DNA of 64,000 nucleotides from an uncultured Gammaproteobacteria bacterium (GTDB taxonomy: Bacteria; Pseudomonadota; Gammaproteobacteria; Berkiellales; Berkiellaceae). Position 1 is the stretch's first letter. Each line of letters starts with the position of its first letter. Where the stretch lies: contig CADEEZ010000005.1 in assembly GCA_902826485.1 (NCBI GenBank), forward strand, positions 121,163 through 185,162, read 5' to 3'. This document shows, one piece after another, positions 56,631 through 64,000 of this stretch. Below the pieces are notes generated by a model. It made no database searches. It was not told the origin of the DNA and worked only from the letters and a program-made list of their open reading frames with translations. A program made the translations under genes and the position numbers.

Positions 56631-56852
56631 TTAGTGGTCGTACATGTACCCACCAACACCACCTACACCTGCACCAATTAAGGCGCCTGTGCCTACGCTA
56701 CCACCTGCAATACCACTAATGGCACCACCAGCAACCGCGCCCAGGCCTGCCCCGTAGGCTGTATTTCTTTCACGGTGGCTCATATTTTCACACCCAGCCA
56801 AAGCCAGTGTTACTAACACCACTGAAGCTATTTTTACCACTGATCTTTTCAT
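56631..56852 (-). CDS. Glycine-zipper lipoprotein
   Basis: This 73-residue protein has a signal ending LALAGC (Cys18). After NMSHRERNTAYGAG comes a glycine zipper (about 30-68) with repeated GxxxG spacing, like OsmB/SlyB-type and YMGG-type stress lipoproteins. I chose ATG 56852 behind GAGAGGAAA rather than the in-frame TTG 56870, which lies on the ribosome site. An outer-membrane stress role is likely but not shown. Confidence 0.82.
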   Translation of the reverse strand: MKRSVVKIASVVLVTLALAGCENMSHRERNTAYGAGLGAVAGGAISGIAGGSVGTGALIGAGVGGVGGYMYDH

Positions 56853-56973
56853 AAGTATTTCCTCTCTCAAACAACAAATTCCACTATCAATAGACTTGAG
56901 TTATCAAAAAAAGTTCTTATTTAAGAAAAATTTAAGGGATATTACACGGGTGAGGAAAAATAATAATTTAAAT

Positions 56974-57924
56974 TTAATTTCGTTTAGAAATTTTATTTAA
57001 CAACAAAACAACTGTGGTTAAAAAAATCATATGTATAAAATAGAGTAAAAATAATAGTGATAATGAGTTTAGTGGATAAAGATAAGGGCCCATAATCCAA
57101 AATATCACCCCAAGATGTAAAACATAGATAAACAAACTATGCTGGCCTAACAAGGTCAGTGGCTTAAAAATAACGGATGCGCTATTTTCGAATGGGTATA
57201 ATAACCAAAGTACCAACCACACAAGCGGAATAGAAATAAAAATAAAATTTATGTTAGGCGGGTAAAATAATTCTTGATAACCCCAAGGGGCAATAGGCAA
57301 ACTAAAATTAATATAAGTTAAACACCCTCCCAATATAAACATGCCAGCCATGCCCCATGCCATGTATTTATTAAATAAATTATTTTGTGCATAGAGCCGA
57401 TAAAAAATAAGCCCCACCGCCATGATGCCTGTCCAGGGTAATATCGGAAACCAGCCATTAATCAACCATAATTGCCATTTTGGGTAAGTTTTTATCAAAG
57501 ACAAATCAAAAGGAAAATAAAGCTGCAAACTTTGTGCTGCCATGAAATTAATTAAACAAAAAATAATAATATAAACGGTCTTAAAATGATTGATTAAAAA
57601 ACAAAAAGGGATGCTCAGCCCAATTAAATATAAAATTTCGATATTTTGAAAAGGAGGGCTTTGATGAATAAAAACATTAATGGCCGCAGCGAGTATCAAT
57701 AATTCAGCAGTGCGTTTTACGTAATATTCTGGCGTCTGGAATAAAGCAGTTTTGGCGACCATCATGCCGGCCAATATAACAAATAAAGGCGCAGGGACAG
57801 AACAGATTACTCTTAACCATAAGGGCCCACTATAATTTACCCCTAATATAGGGGTGGCATTGGCAAATACCATGAGCAAGATGGCCAATCCTCTGGCTCT
57901 ATCAAATAATGCAATCCGTTGCAT
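56974..57924 (-). CDS. Multi-pass membrane acyltransferase (DUF1624/HGSNAT-like)
   Basis: This 316-residue protein has about nine or ten membrane helices. The start IALFDRARGLAILLMVFANATPIL matches the R/D-x-x-RG motif of membrane acyltransferases of the DUF1624/HGSNAT and acyltransferase-3 groups. PLFVILAGM follows. Such proteins move acetyl or acyl groups to glycans. It lies 13 bases downstream of lpoA on the same strand, so the two are probably co-transcribed. Confidence 0.7.
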   Translation of the reverse strand: MQRIALFDRARGLAILLMVFANATPILGVNYSGPLWLRVICSVPAPLFVILAGMMVAKTALFQTPEYYVKRTAELLILAAAINVFIHQSPPFQNIEILYLIGLSIPFCFLINHFKTVYIIIFCLINFMAAQSLQLYFPFDLSLIKTYPKWQLWLINGWFPILPWTGIMAVGLIFYRLYAQNNLFNKYMAWGMAGMFILGGCLTYINFSLPIAPWGYQELFYPPNINFIFISIPLVWLVLWLLYPFENSASVIFKPLTLLGQHSLFIYVLHLGVIFWIMGPYLYPLNSLSLLFLLYFIHMIFLTTVVLLLNKISKRN

Positions 57925-57937
57925 CTTAAATACTCTG

Positions 57938-59746
57938 TTAGTTGTTTGTTTTCACTCGTACAGGTACGCCGTTTTTGAATTCAGCCCAAATGAGCTGACG
58001 AGTGATGATATTATTTTCGTTAATGGATAATTTTCCTGTCATGCCAGAATAACTTGAATGAGGCGATGCACTTAATCTTTTTAATTGGGTGGTTAAATCA
58101 TAAGCATCTACCCCCATGGCAAATAAACGGGCTTGTTGTTCAGGTAAAGAAAGTATTTGCCCGCCGCGTTGTGCATAATCGGTTTGGCTAGGCACAATAA
58201 ACCAAGGCATATCACAGAATTGAACACCGTTTAAATCTATGTCTTTGTTTGGATTTGGGCTGCCTGAATAGATGTTTGAGCTGCCATATATCGGTAAATC
58301 ATGGGCATAATAAAAATCTAATAAGGGCTTGAGCTGGCGTGCTTGTTGCGGTGAAATTGCTATGACTAAACTGTCTAAATCTTGACGTCGTCTGGGTTGC
58401 ACGTCTATTTTCATCCCCAGCATTCTAGAAAGAGATCGAAAACGTTCTTGACTGCTGTCGATTTCAAATCGTTGGCTAATGAGTTTCCCCAAATTTTGTT
58501 GAGGCTGAGTATAAATCGTATCGACCAGCACGCCTGTTAAATGGCTAAGTTTTGTTTCGAAAGCACTGGCAAAACGTTTGCCCCAATCATTATTCGGCAC
58601 CACTAAAATAGGATAGTGTTTGTTTTTTTGAATAATTCTTTCGGCCAATAACTCTGCTTCTTGTTCAGGTGCAAGGGCAAACTGAAAAAATCGATTAGGT
58701 AAAGAACTGTTCGTGTCATTGGCTTGATTCAGCGCCAACAAAGGCACACTAAAAAAACCATCGGGTTGCGTACTTAATTGACGGACTTCTTCCTTGAACA
58801 GCGGGCCAACGATAAAATCAGCCCCTTCATCGACGGCTTTTTGATATAAGGCCGTCATATCTTGATATGTAGAAGTATCATATATTTTAATTTCAGGTCG
58901 AAGTTTGGGATCGGCATATTTATAAGCAGATAAAAAGCCGTCTTTTATTGCTTGGCCTAATCCCGCTTTATTGCCTTCTAAGGGAAGCAACAAGGAAACT
59001 TGTCTTATTCCACTTTTTAATTGGGTCGTTTTATTTAAGTGATTAGATAAAATGGCGTGTGCGGGATGTTGAGGAAATTCATGTTTCCATCCGTCAATGG
59101 CCTGAATTAATTTATCAGGCGAGGCTTGATATTGTTGGTAAATGATTGCCAAAGTTAGCCAACCAGACGCATAAGGGGACTGATCTCTCACCGTTAAGCG
59201 TTTTAGTTGTTCCATGGGTAATTGAAGCACGGTTTTCCATGTGTCTTGTCGATTTTTTAATAAAATATTGAGATTGTCTGTTAGAGATTCAATTAATTGC
59301 CGTTCTTTTAGGCTGTCGAGTGGTTGGGACAAAGCGTCATAGGCTTTTGCTCGAATAAGATGGATACGTAATCGATAAGCAGAAGACACAGAAGCCCCGA
59401 GTTCTGAATTTTGTATTAAATAAGTTTGATCTAGCGCTTTGGTGGGCTGCTGATTTTTAATGGCCAATTCAGCTAACAGTAATCGATGCAGTATACGCAA
59501 ATTATCAGGTAACGTGTTAACCGGCATCGCTTCTAATATTTCGTTGGCTTGTGCCGTAAAACCAGACTGAATATAAACATCTGCTGCTAAAAGACGAAAT
59601 TCCATATTTTGGGGGAATTCACTGGTTTTACTTTGCTCAAGATAAGATTGTGCGGCTTGTCTATCTTCATTGCTTGAGACCGCAAAACAAAGCGTAGGCA
59701 GTAAAATAAAAATGAGGCTTAACCCTGTAATGAGGCGTTTTAACAT
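57938..59746 (-). CDS. lpoA: Penicillin-binding protein activator LpoA
   Basis: This 602-residue protein has an N-terminal helical TPR-like domain and a C-terminal periplasmic-binding-like domain that begins near VSLLLPLEGNKAGLGQAIKDG. The pattern GADFIVGPLFKEEV is typical of LpoA/LppC. It activates PBP1A in E. coli. I chose ATG 59746, which begins MLKRLITGLSLIFILLPTLC; the longer frame would start inside a repeat. The signal ends LPTLCFAVSS, with Leu at -1 of Cys, which is not a proper lipobox. It may be cleaved by signal peptidase I instead. It is divergent from rsmI, as in E. coli, but yraN-diaA-dolP do not follow it. Confidence 0.88.
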   Translation of the reverse strand: MLKRLITGLSLIFILLPTLCFAVSSNEDRQAAQSYLEQSKTSEFPQNMEFRLLAADVYIQSGFTAQANEILEAMPVNTLPDNLRILHRLLLAELAIKNQQPTKALDQTYLIQNSELGASVSSAYRLRIHLIRAKAYDALSQPLDSLKERQLIESLTDNLNILLKNRQDTWKTVLQLPMEQLKRLTVRDQSPYASGWLTLAIIYQQYQASPDKLIQAIDGWKHEFPQHPAHAILSNHLNKTTQLKSGIRQVSLLLPLEGNKAGLGQAIKDGFLSAYKYADPKLRPEIKIYDTSTYQDMTALYQKAVDEGADFIVGPLFKEEVRQLSTQPDGFFSVPLLALNQANDTNSSLPNRFFQFALAPEQEAELLAERIIQKNKHYPILVVPNNDWGKRFASAFETKLSHLTGVLVDTIYTQPQQNLGKLISQRFEIDSSQERFRSLSRMLGMKIDVQPRRRQDLDSLVIAISPQQARQLKPLLDFYYAHDLPIYGSSNIYSGSPNPNKDIDLNGVQFCDMPWFIVPSQTDYAQRGGQILSLPEQQARLFAMGVDAYDLTTQLKRLSASPHSSYSGMTGKLSINENNIITRQLIWAEFKNGVPVRVKTNN

Positions 59747-59906
59747 GAGAACCCTGCTCCATTTTTCATACTTGTAATAATAGTATGAGGATAACATGAC
59801 AAGGCGGTAAAGGCATGAGTTGCCTGATATTAGTGAAGAAGCTAACTTCTTATTAAAAAGAGCAGCCACAACGTCGATAGGCGTCAAGCTTAAATATGCC
59901 ATTCCC

Positions 59907-59995
59907 TACGTGCCGCGGCTTGTCCGCGTCATCCAGTTACACAAAACTTTTTAATTCTAAAATCGCTGGATACCGCGGACAAGCCGCGGTACGTA
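59907..59995. repeat. Inverted pair of GCCGCGGCTTGTCCGCG-type repeats
   Basis: 59907-59936 and 59966-59995 are nearly perfect reverse complements around a 29-base AT-rich spacer. Each arm is internally palindromic (CCGCGG...CCGCG). A third copy lies at 61887-61916. A GGAGGGTTGGGGTGGGG tract at about 60043-60060, shared with 47.7 kb, closes the intergenic region. Confidence 0.85.
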
Positions 59996-60060
59996 GAGAA
60001 AAAACAGGTGACTGCGCCCATGCCCACGACGGTAGATAGCGGGGGAGGGTTGGGGTGGGG

Positions 60061-60747
60061 CTAGCACTTTATGTTTAACAATTTTTCATTTTTAGGTTTA
60101 TTTTCGCTCTGGTTTGGTTTGTCATCTTCGAATTCTTCCAGTTCGATTTTAATCTTATAGGTAGGAAAATAAGCGGTTGATTTTTTTTCTATATAGCTGT
60201 TAATATCACTTTGGTTTTTCATTTCTTCTAAAAATTCCAATACCGTATCATTTGCAGCAGCCTCAGCGGTTTCAATGGGATCTAAGTCCTCCTGATTTTT
60301 AATAGTCAGACTGGCACCTGCATTGATTAAGGCTTCAGTGATCTGAATGTCGATATCTTCATTTTCGGCAGCATCGTGTAAAGGCGTATCGCCATCGGAA
60401 TCTTGTACGTTAAGAGAAATGTGTTCAACCGTCAGTAAATAAGCTACAACATTAAGATGATTATTTCGGACAGCAAAATGTAAAGCAGTGACTTGATGAG
60501 CATTCGGAAAATTGACGTTCAGGTTGGCCTCTATTAATGCGGCCACACACTCAACATGCCCTCTAGCAGCCGCCACATGTAATGCGTTATTTCCATTAGC
60601 ATTTAAATAATTTTGAGAAACTTCAGTATGGGAAATTAGGCTTTTCAAGATTTTAAACTTCCCTTGATCCGCAGCTTGAATTATGAGGCTATTTAATTTC
60701 TTTATTTGCTCGGACGTAGAAAGGGAAGTTTTTGTGTTATCAGTCAT
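60061..60747 (-). CDS. Ankyrin-repeat protein
   Basis: This 228-residue protein has about four ankyrin repeats between residues 18 and 165: NANGNNALHVAAARGHVECVAAL, QVTALHFAVRNNHLNVVAYLL, DGDTPLHDAAENEDIDI and a weaker DLDPIETAEAA. The C-terminal tail is acidic and Lys/Asn-rich. It has no signal peptide or other domain. It sits between lpoA and rsmI, which are usually direct neighbours, so it looks like an insertion. An effector or protein-binding role is possible. Confidence 0.82.
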   Translation of the reverse strand: MTDNTKTSLSTSEQIKKLNSLIIQAADQGKFKILKSLISHTEVSQNYLNANGNNALHVAAARGHVECVAALIEANLNVNFPNAHQVTALHFAVRNNHLNVVAYLLTVEHISLNVQDSDGDTPLHDAAENEDIDIQITEALINAGASLTIKNQEDLDPIETAEAAANDTVLEFLEEMKNQSDINSYIEKKSTAYFPTYKIKIELEEFEDDKPNQSENKPKNEKLLNIKC

Positions 60748-60959
60748 ATATTTATGGCCTAGTTACTGGTTAAAAATAAAAGTAATTCGATTAGCTTATT
60801 CATTAGTTTGAAGTCTAAAAACGTTTTTTCACATACTAACTAAGCTGACTTTCGCAAGTCAATAGACACTAAAAAATTATTTGCTTGCACGCGCTAGTCA
60901 TATTGGCTATAAACATCTGCAGCTAAAAGCTTAAGTTCGATATCGAGAGGAAATGCATT

Positions 60960-61874
60960 GTGTCTATCGTTCATCACGAAAAAAAATGGGGCAAACTCTA
61001 TGTGGTCGCCACACCGATGGGTAATTTAGAAGATATTACGCTTCGGGCAAAAAAAGTATTAGGCGAGGTTACCTGGATTGCCTGTGAAGACACGAGACAC
61101 AGCATCAGATTACTCAACGCATTAGATATTCAAAACAAGCTTATTGCCTTGCACGCGCACAATGAAAATGAGGCAGGAGTTTTAGAAAAAATTATTTCCC
61201 GCATTAAGCTAGGAGAAAGTGGGGCAATTATCAGTGATGCCGGCACGCCCTTAATCAGCGATCCGGGATTACCGTTGGTTCGATTGGCGCACCAAGAGGG
61301 CATTCAAGTGATTCCTGTTCCAGGCCCCAGTGCCTTAATTGCGGCGTTAAGTGCCATAGGCATAGGGTGTGATAAATTTATTTTTCAAGGCTTTTTGCCG
61401 GTAAAATCTGTTCAAAGACAAAAAATGCTTCAATCGATGTCAAAAAATTCAGAAACCTTGGTTTTTTATGAAGCACCGCATCGTGTTGAAGAAGTGATTA
61501 GTGAAATGGCGAATATTTTTGGCCCTACCAGAATAGGGGGCATCGCCAGAGAAATCACGAAATTATACGAGCAAATTGTGGTTAAACCGCTAGGGGAACT
61601 TGAGGCCGATATTCAGACTAAAAGCATTCCCTTGCAAGGTGAATTTGTGTTGGTGATTTCGGGGAATAAACTCAAACCTCAAGAAGTCATAGAAGAACAA
61701 CAAACTTTATCTATCGATTTAGATCAATTATTAGGGGCATTAATACCCGAAACATCGTTGAAAAAAGCCGTGAAAATTGTAAAAGAAATCACAGGGCTGC
61801 CTAAAAATTTGTTATACGACAGGGCGATAAAGTTGGGGCAGGGGCCAGCAGAAGTAGAAGGTGAAGAAGAATAA
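60960..61874 (+). CDS. rsmI: 16S rRNA (cytidine(1402)-2'-O)-methyltransferase
   Basis: This 304-residue tetrapyrrole-methylase-fold enzyme methylates C1402 of 16S rRNA. LYVVATPMGNLEDITLRA and ACEDTRHSIRLL are family signatures. ISDAGTPLISDPG and VPGPSALIAALSA form the SAM pocket. It starts at GTG 60960 behind GAGAGGAAA. The rsmI/lpoA divergent pairing is conserved, with an ankyrin gene and repeats inserted here. Confidence 0.95.
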   Translation: MSIVHHEKKWGKLYVVATPMGNLEDITLRAKKVLGEVTWIACEDTRHSIRLLNALDIQNKLIALHAHNENEAGVLEKIISRIKLGESGAIISDAGTPLISDPGLPLVRLAHQEGIQVIPVPGPSALIAALSAIGIGCDKFIFQGFLPVKSVQRQKMLQSMSKNSETLVFYEAPHRVEEVISEMANIFGPTRIGGIAREITKLYEQIVVKPLGELEADIQTKSIPLQGEFVLVISGNKLKPQEVIEEQQTLSIDLDQLLGALIPETSLKKAVKIVKEITGLPKNLLYDRAIKLGQGPAEVEGEEE

Positions 61875-61886
61875 TTCTCATTCTCA

Positions 61887-61916
61887 ACGTGCCGCGGCTT
61901 GTCCGCGGCATCCAGG
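61887..61916. repeat. Single copy of the CCGCGGCTTGTCCGCGG repeat
   Basis: This copy matches the left arm at 59907-59936 apart from a few bases. It lies 12 bases after the rsmI stop, and the self-pairing CCGCGG-CTTGT-CCGCGG core may aid termination. Confidence 0.8.
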
Positions 61917-61931
61917 GTCACATTAACGGAG

Positions 61932-62861
61932 TCACTTTAGTTTTTTATTGACAAAGTCTTCTGATGGCTCTAAATCCATTGCATTTTCAATGTTTTGATG
62001 ACTGCTATTATGTACTTCAAGATAAGGCAAGAAGGTAGCCGCTTGAGGAGAGATCGAAGCTGTCAACCCACACGCGTTATTCAGCAAATCAAAGTAATTT
62101 TCAGGGATGTGATCCGTCGTGTGAACGTAATTTGTTGAGCTAAGGCTGACAATAATAGTCTGGGTAATTTCATCAGAATAACCTTCGCTTAATTGCGCAA
62201 ATAATATGTACCCTTCCGTCTCGTCAGGTATGCGCCTAAAGTTAAAATCGCCTAAGGCGTTGTTGTTGAAATTTAAGCCTGTAAGCGCTGTCAGTCCTTG
62301 CTCGTTTAGCACTTTGAATTGCTTGTCTTCGCAGTATAAAAATACAACCGCCCTCAGCCCTTTTATGTTCACTGCAGTGAGTTTGTTGCACTCGCAGTGT
62401 AAAATTCGAAGCCCTAGCAACCATTGCAAATTCAGCTCAGTTATTTGGTTATCTTGTAAATATAATTCAGTTAAATTTTGCCAATATTGAATATGAACGG
62501 GCGTTGAAAAAAATGTAAGAAGTGTAATAGGAAAGCGAGTGATACCGGCTCCCTTTAAATTTAATGACGTACTATCGAAATGAATATTTTTTTGAATAAT
62601 GCCGCAGTTAATATCATCTAAAATTATCTCTCGTGCCTGTAACGATGCCACAGATACCTTTGAATTCTCTTTAAGTACTGGTTCATATATTTCCATTATT
62701 TCCATCTTAGAGAGGTGATGTTTTTTTAAATAAGTAATTTCTGCTTGTTGGCGAGTGTGCATGTTTTTAAGCACATTATAATAACTGCCTATAATTGGCT
62801 GAAGCTCATTGGGAATTCGAGAGAGTTGGATGGGTGTTTTCATTTGGGTAATGTCGGTCAT
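61932..62861 (-). CDS. Leucine-rich repeat protein
   Basis: This 309-residue protein has leucine-rich repeats at about 95-205: LNLKGAGITRFP, LTELYLQDNQITELNL, LRILHCECNKLTAVNI, VVFLYCEDKQFKVLN, LTGLNFNNNALGDFN. The repeats are short (about 20-22 residues) and lie between helical flanks. The C-terminus is acidic. It has no signal peptide or membrane helix. Such LRR proteins are common among Legionellales effectors, but that role here is inference. The gene lies alone between rsmI and rnpB. Confidence 0.8.
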   Translation of the reverse strand: MTDITQMKTPIQLSRIPNELQPIIGSYYNVLKNMHTRQQAEITYLKKHHLSKMEIMEIYEPVLKENSKVSVASLQAREIILDDINCGIIQKNIHFDSTSLNLKGAGITRFPITLLTFFSTPVHIQYWQNLTELYLQDNQITELNLQWLLGLRILHCECNKLTAVNIKGLRAVVFLYCEDKQFKVLNEQGLTALTGLNFNNNALGDFNFRRIPDETEGYILFAQLSEGYSDEITQTIIVSLSSTNYVHTTDHIPENYFDLLNNACGLTASISPQAATFLPYLEVHNSSHQNIENAMDLEPSEDFVNKKLK

Positions 62862-63193
62862 AAGTTTTTCCTGAGCTGCTTACTAGTAAAAGTTTACATT
62901 CTAACTATTTTTAATAGATAAGGGAAACTATTATCCGACAAGTGGGGCAGGGAGAACATAAAGATGAGGAAGATCCCGTGTAATACAACGTTTTTGGGTT
63001 GTTATTCCTAAAAAGTTGAACTTTATGGGAATAGAAGCTTGAATGTAAAATTTCTGACACGACCCAAAAAAGAGATTTATCAGGATTAATGGCGTTAATT
63101 TCCTGACTTATATGTTTTTGTATAGTCGTCATTCTATGGCATAAAAAACGGTAGTTAATGATAGCTAACACACGGGCGGGGTAATAAAAGTAA
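62862..63193. other. Intergenic stretch without a convincing gene
   Basis: This 332-base region lies between the LRR gene and the 3' end of rnpB. A 105-codon minus-strand frame (62911-63228) begins inside the rnpB sequence and has no ribosome site. An internal ATG at 63133 would give 73 codons with a Ser/Cys/Pro-rich tail. I do not support it as a gene. Confidence 0.4.
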
Positions 63194-63546
<353 letters not shown>

Positions 63547-63554
63547 TTGGGGGC

Positions 63555-63583
63555 ATCTTATCTGGTTTATGGGATTCAAACAA
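63555..63583 (-). promoter_or_regulatory. Predicted promoter of rnpB
   Basis: On the minus strand TTGTTT (63583-63578) and TAAGAT (63560-63555) are separated by exactly 17 bases. The -10 box lies about eight bases before the estimated 5' end of the RNA. This supports the end assignment. Confidence 0.65.
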
Positions 63584-63809
63584 GTTAAAAGGCTGTGCTT
63601 ACACGAGATAAACAGATTAATTTAACCTCGAGTCCTATTTTAGGTAGCGAGAATAATCTATTTTTATATTTTTCCCCCCATCTCCTGTATAATCCCCGTC
63701 TATTAACTTACTAAGATGAATTTTCTCTGTAAGTCTTTGTACTAAAACGATAAGTTATTTATAAGTGGGTAAACTCACCTTGACAATAGCCTCAAATCCC
63801 ACCTATAGT

Positions 63810-63841
63810 GTGGATAAGTGGGGGATTGTGGGGCAAAGTGG
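63810..63841 (+). promoter_or_regulatory. MraZ operator (GTGG direct repeats)
   Basis: GTGG occurs at 63810, 63818, 63828 and 63838. The last three are exactly 10 bases apart, as in known MraZ boxes (TGGG repeats at 10-base spacing). They lie 26-57 bases before mraZ. MraZ represses its own dcw operon through such repeats. Confidence 0.75.
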
Positions 63842-63866
63842 AAATTAGGGTATTTAGGGGTAGCAT

Positions 63867-64000
63867 GTGTTTCGTGGCGTAAATTCACTCGCAATTGATG
63901 ATAAAGGTCGTATAGCCATTCCAGCGCGCTATCGTGACGATTTTCTTGAAGAATCAGAACCTCACCTTGTTGCAACCATTCATACAGAATCTGCTTGTTT
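63867..64000 (+). CDS. mraZ: Transcriptional regulator MraZ (5' part)
   Basis: GTG 63867 opens MFRGVNSLAIDDKGRIAIPARYRDDF, which matches the start of MraZ (MFRGxxxxxLDxKGRxxxPxRYR). AGGGG lies eight bases upstream. The gene runs off the right edge after 44 codons. MraZ heads the division and cell-wall (dcw) cluster, so rsmH and ftsL are expected beyond the window. Confidence 0.93.
   Translation, partial: MFRGVNSLAIDDKGRIAIPARYRDDFLEESEPHLVATIHTESAC

Larger units (their letters stand above)
63547..63866. other. rnpB-mraZ intergenic regulatory region
   Basis: This 320-base region holds the divergent promoters of rnpB and the mra/dcw cluster. A TATAAT at 63688-63693 on the plus strand may be a -10 for mraZ, but no good -35 lies 17 bases upstream. 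The MraZ boxes at 63810-63841 are listed separately. Confidence 0.5.

Noticed and set aside
59747..59902. N-terminal extension of lpoA to 59902
   Set aside because: It would place about 50 extra residues before an obvious signal peptide. The ATG at 59746 has its own ribosome site.

Overview
The window is an AT-rich gammaproteobacterial chromosome segment. Several blocks keep classical gammaproteobacterial gene order: gltA / sdhCDAB / sucABCD, scpAB-rluB, ubiG-(mupP-like)-yciK, gyrA-serC-aroA-cmk-rpsA-lapAB-pyrF, yraN-diaA-dolP, lpoA / rsmI and rnpB-mraZ. Between these blocks sit orphan genes typical of intracellular bacteria with a type IV effector repertoire: two ankyrin proteins, a leucine-rich repeat protein, a Ulp1-like cysteine protease with a membrane hairpin, and large helical proteins. 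The mix suggests a member of the Legionellales (Legionella/Coxiella/Berkiella-like). That placement is inferred from gene order and gene content, not from a search.

Layout. 1-4.2 kb: the leftward 5' part of a very large protein with a long helical region, a Pro/Lys-rich linker and a CCA-adding/poly(A) polymerase-type nucleotidyltransferase head; then two small proteins with a bacteriocin-like leader, the second apparently frameshifted, and a palindromic repeat. 4.2-16.4 kb: galE, citrate synthase, succinate dehydrogenase, 2-oxoglutarate dehydrogenase E1/E2 and succinyl-CoA synthetase, closed by a strong terminator. 16.4-20.2 kb: a broken and an intact ankyrin-family paralog and a 732-residue protein with a possible permuted papain-like Cys/His pair. 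20.2-28.3 kb: bolA-like, yciB, uup, a carboxylate symporter, trpS, scpA, scpB, rluB. 28.4-33.7 kb: the Ulp1-like protease, a paired hairpin repeat, then yciK, an inserted orphan, a mupP/gph-type phosphatase, ubiG and another orphan. 33.9-47.7 kb: gyrA to pyrF without ihfB, then wbpL/wbpM-like and galU genes for surface polysaccharide. 47.7-52.7 kb: a small phosphatase-like protein, two orphans, yraN-diaA-dolP, a GlcD-like oxidase and a third leader-type small protein. 52.8-56.0 kb: a histidine kinase, a REC-PP2C phosphatase, an RsbW-like kinase and a STAS protein, forming a partner-switching module. 56.0-57.9 kb: three small lipoproteins and a membrane acyltransferase. 57.9-64 kb: lpoA, an ankyrin protein, rsmI, an LRR protein, rnpB and the start of mraZ behind a set of MraZ boxes.

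How the genes work together. The TCA genes run from citrate to fumarate in one region with a good promoter before sdhC. The polysaccharide genes (galE, wbpL, wbpM, galU) and LapA/LapB point to an LPS-bearing envelope. The four signalling genes form a phosphorylation-to-partner-switch chain with no adjacent sigma factor. The most unusual items are the nucleotidyltransferase-tailed giant protein, the dispersed family of small membrane proteins sharing an N-terminal MR-x-[LI]-T-x-x-E leader (one apparently starting at ATT), the predicted Ulp1-like protease, and several families of self-complementary intergenic repeats.
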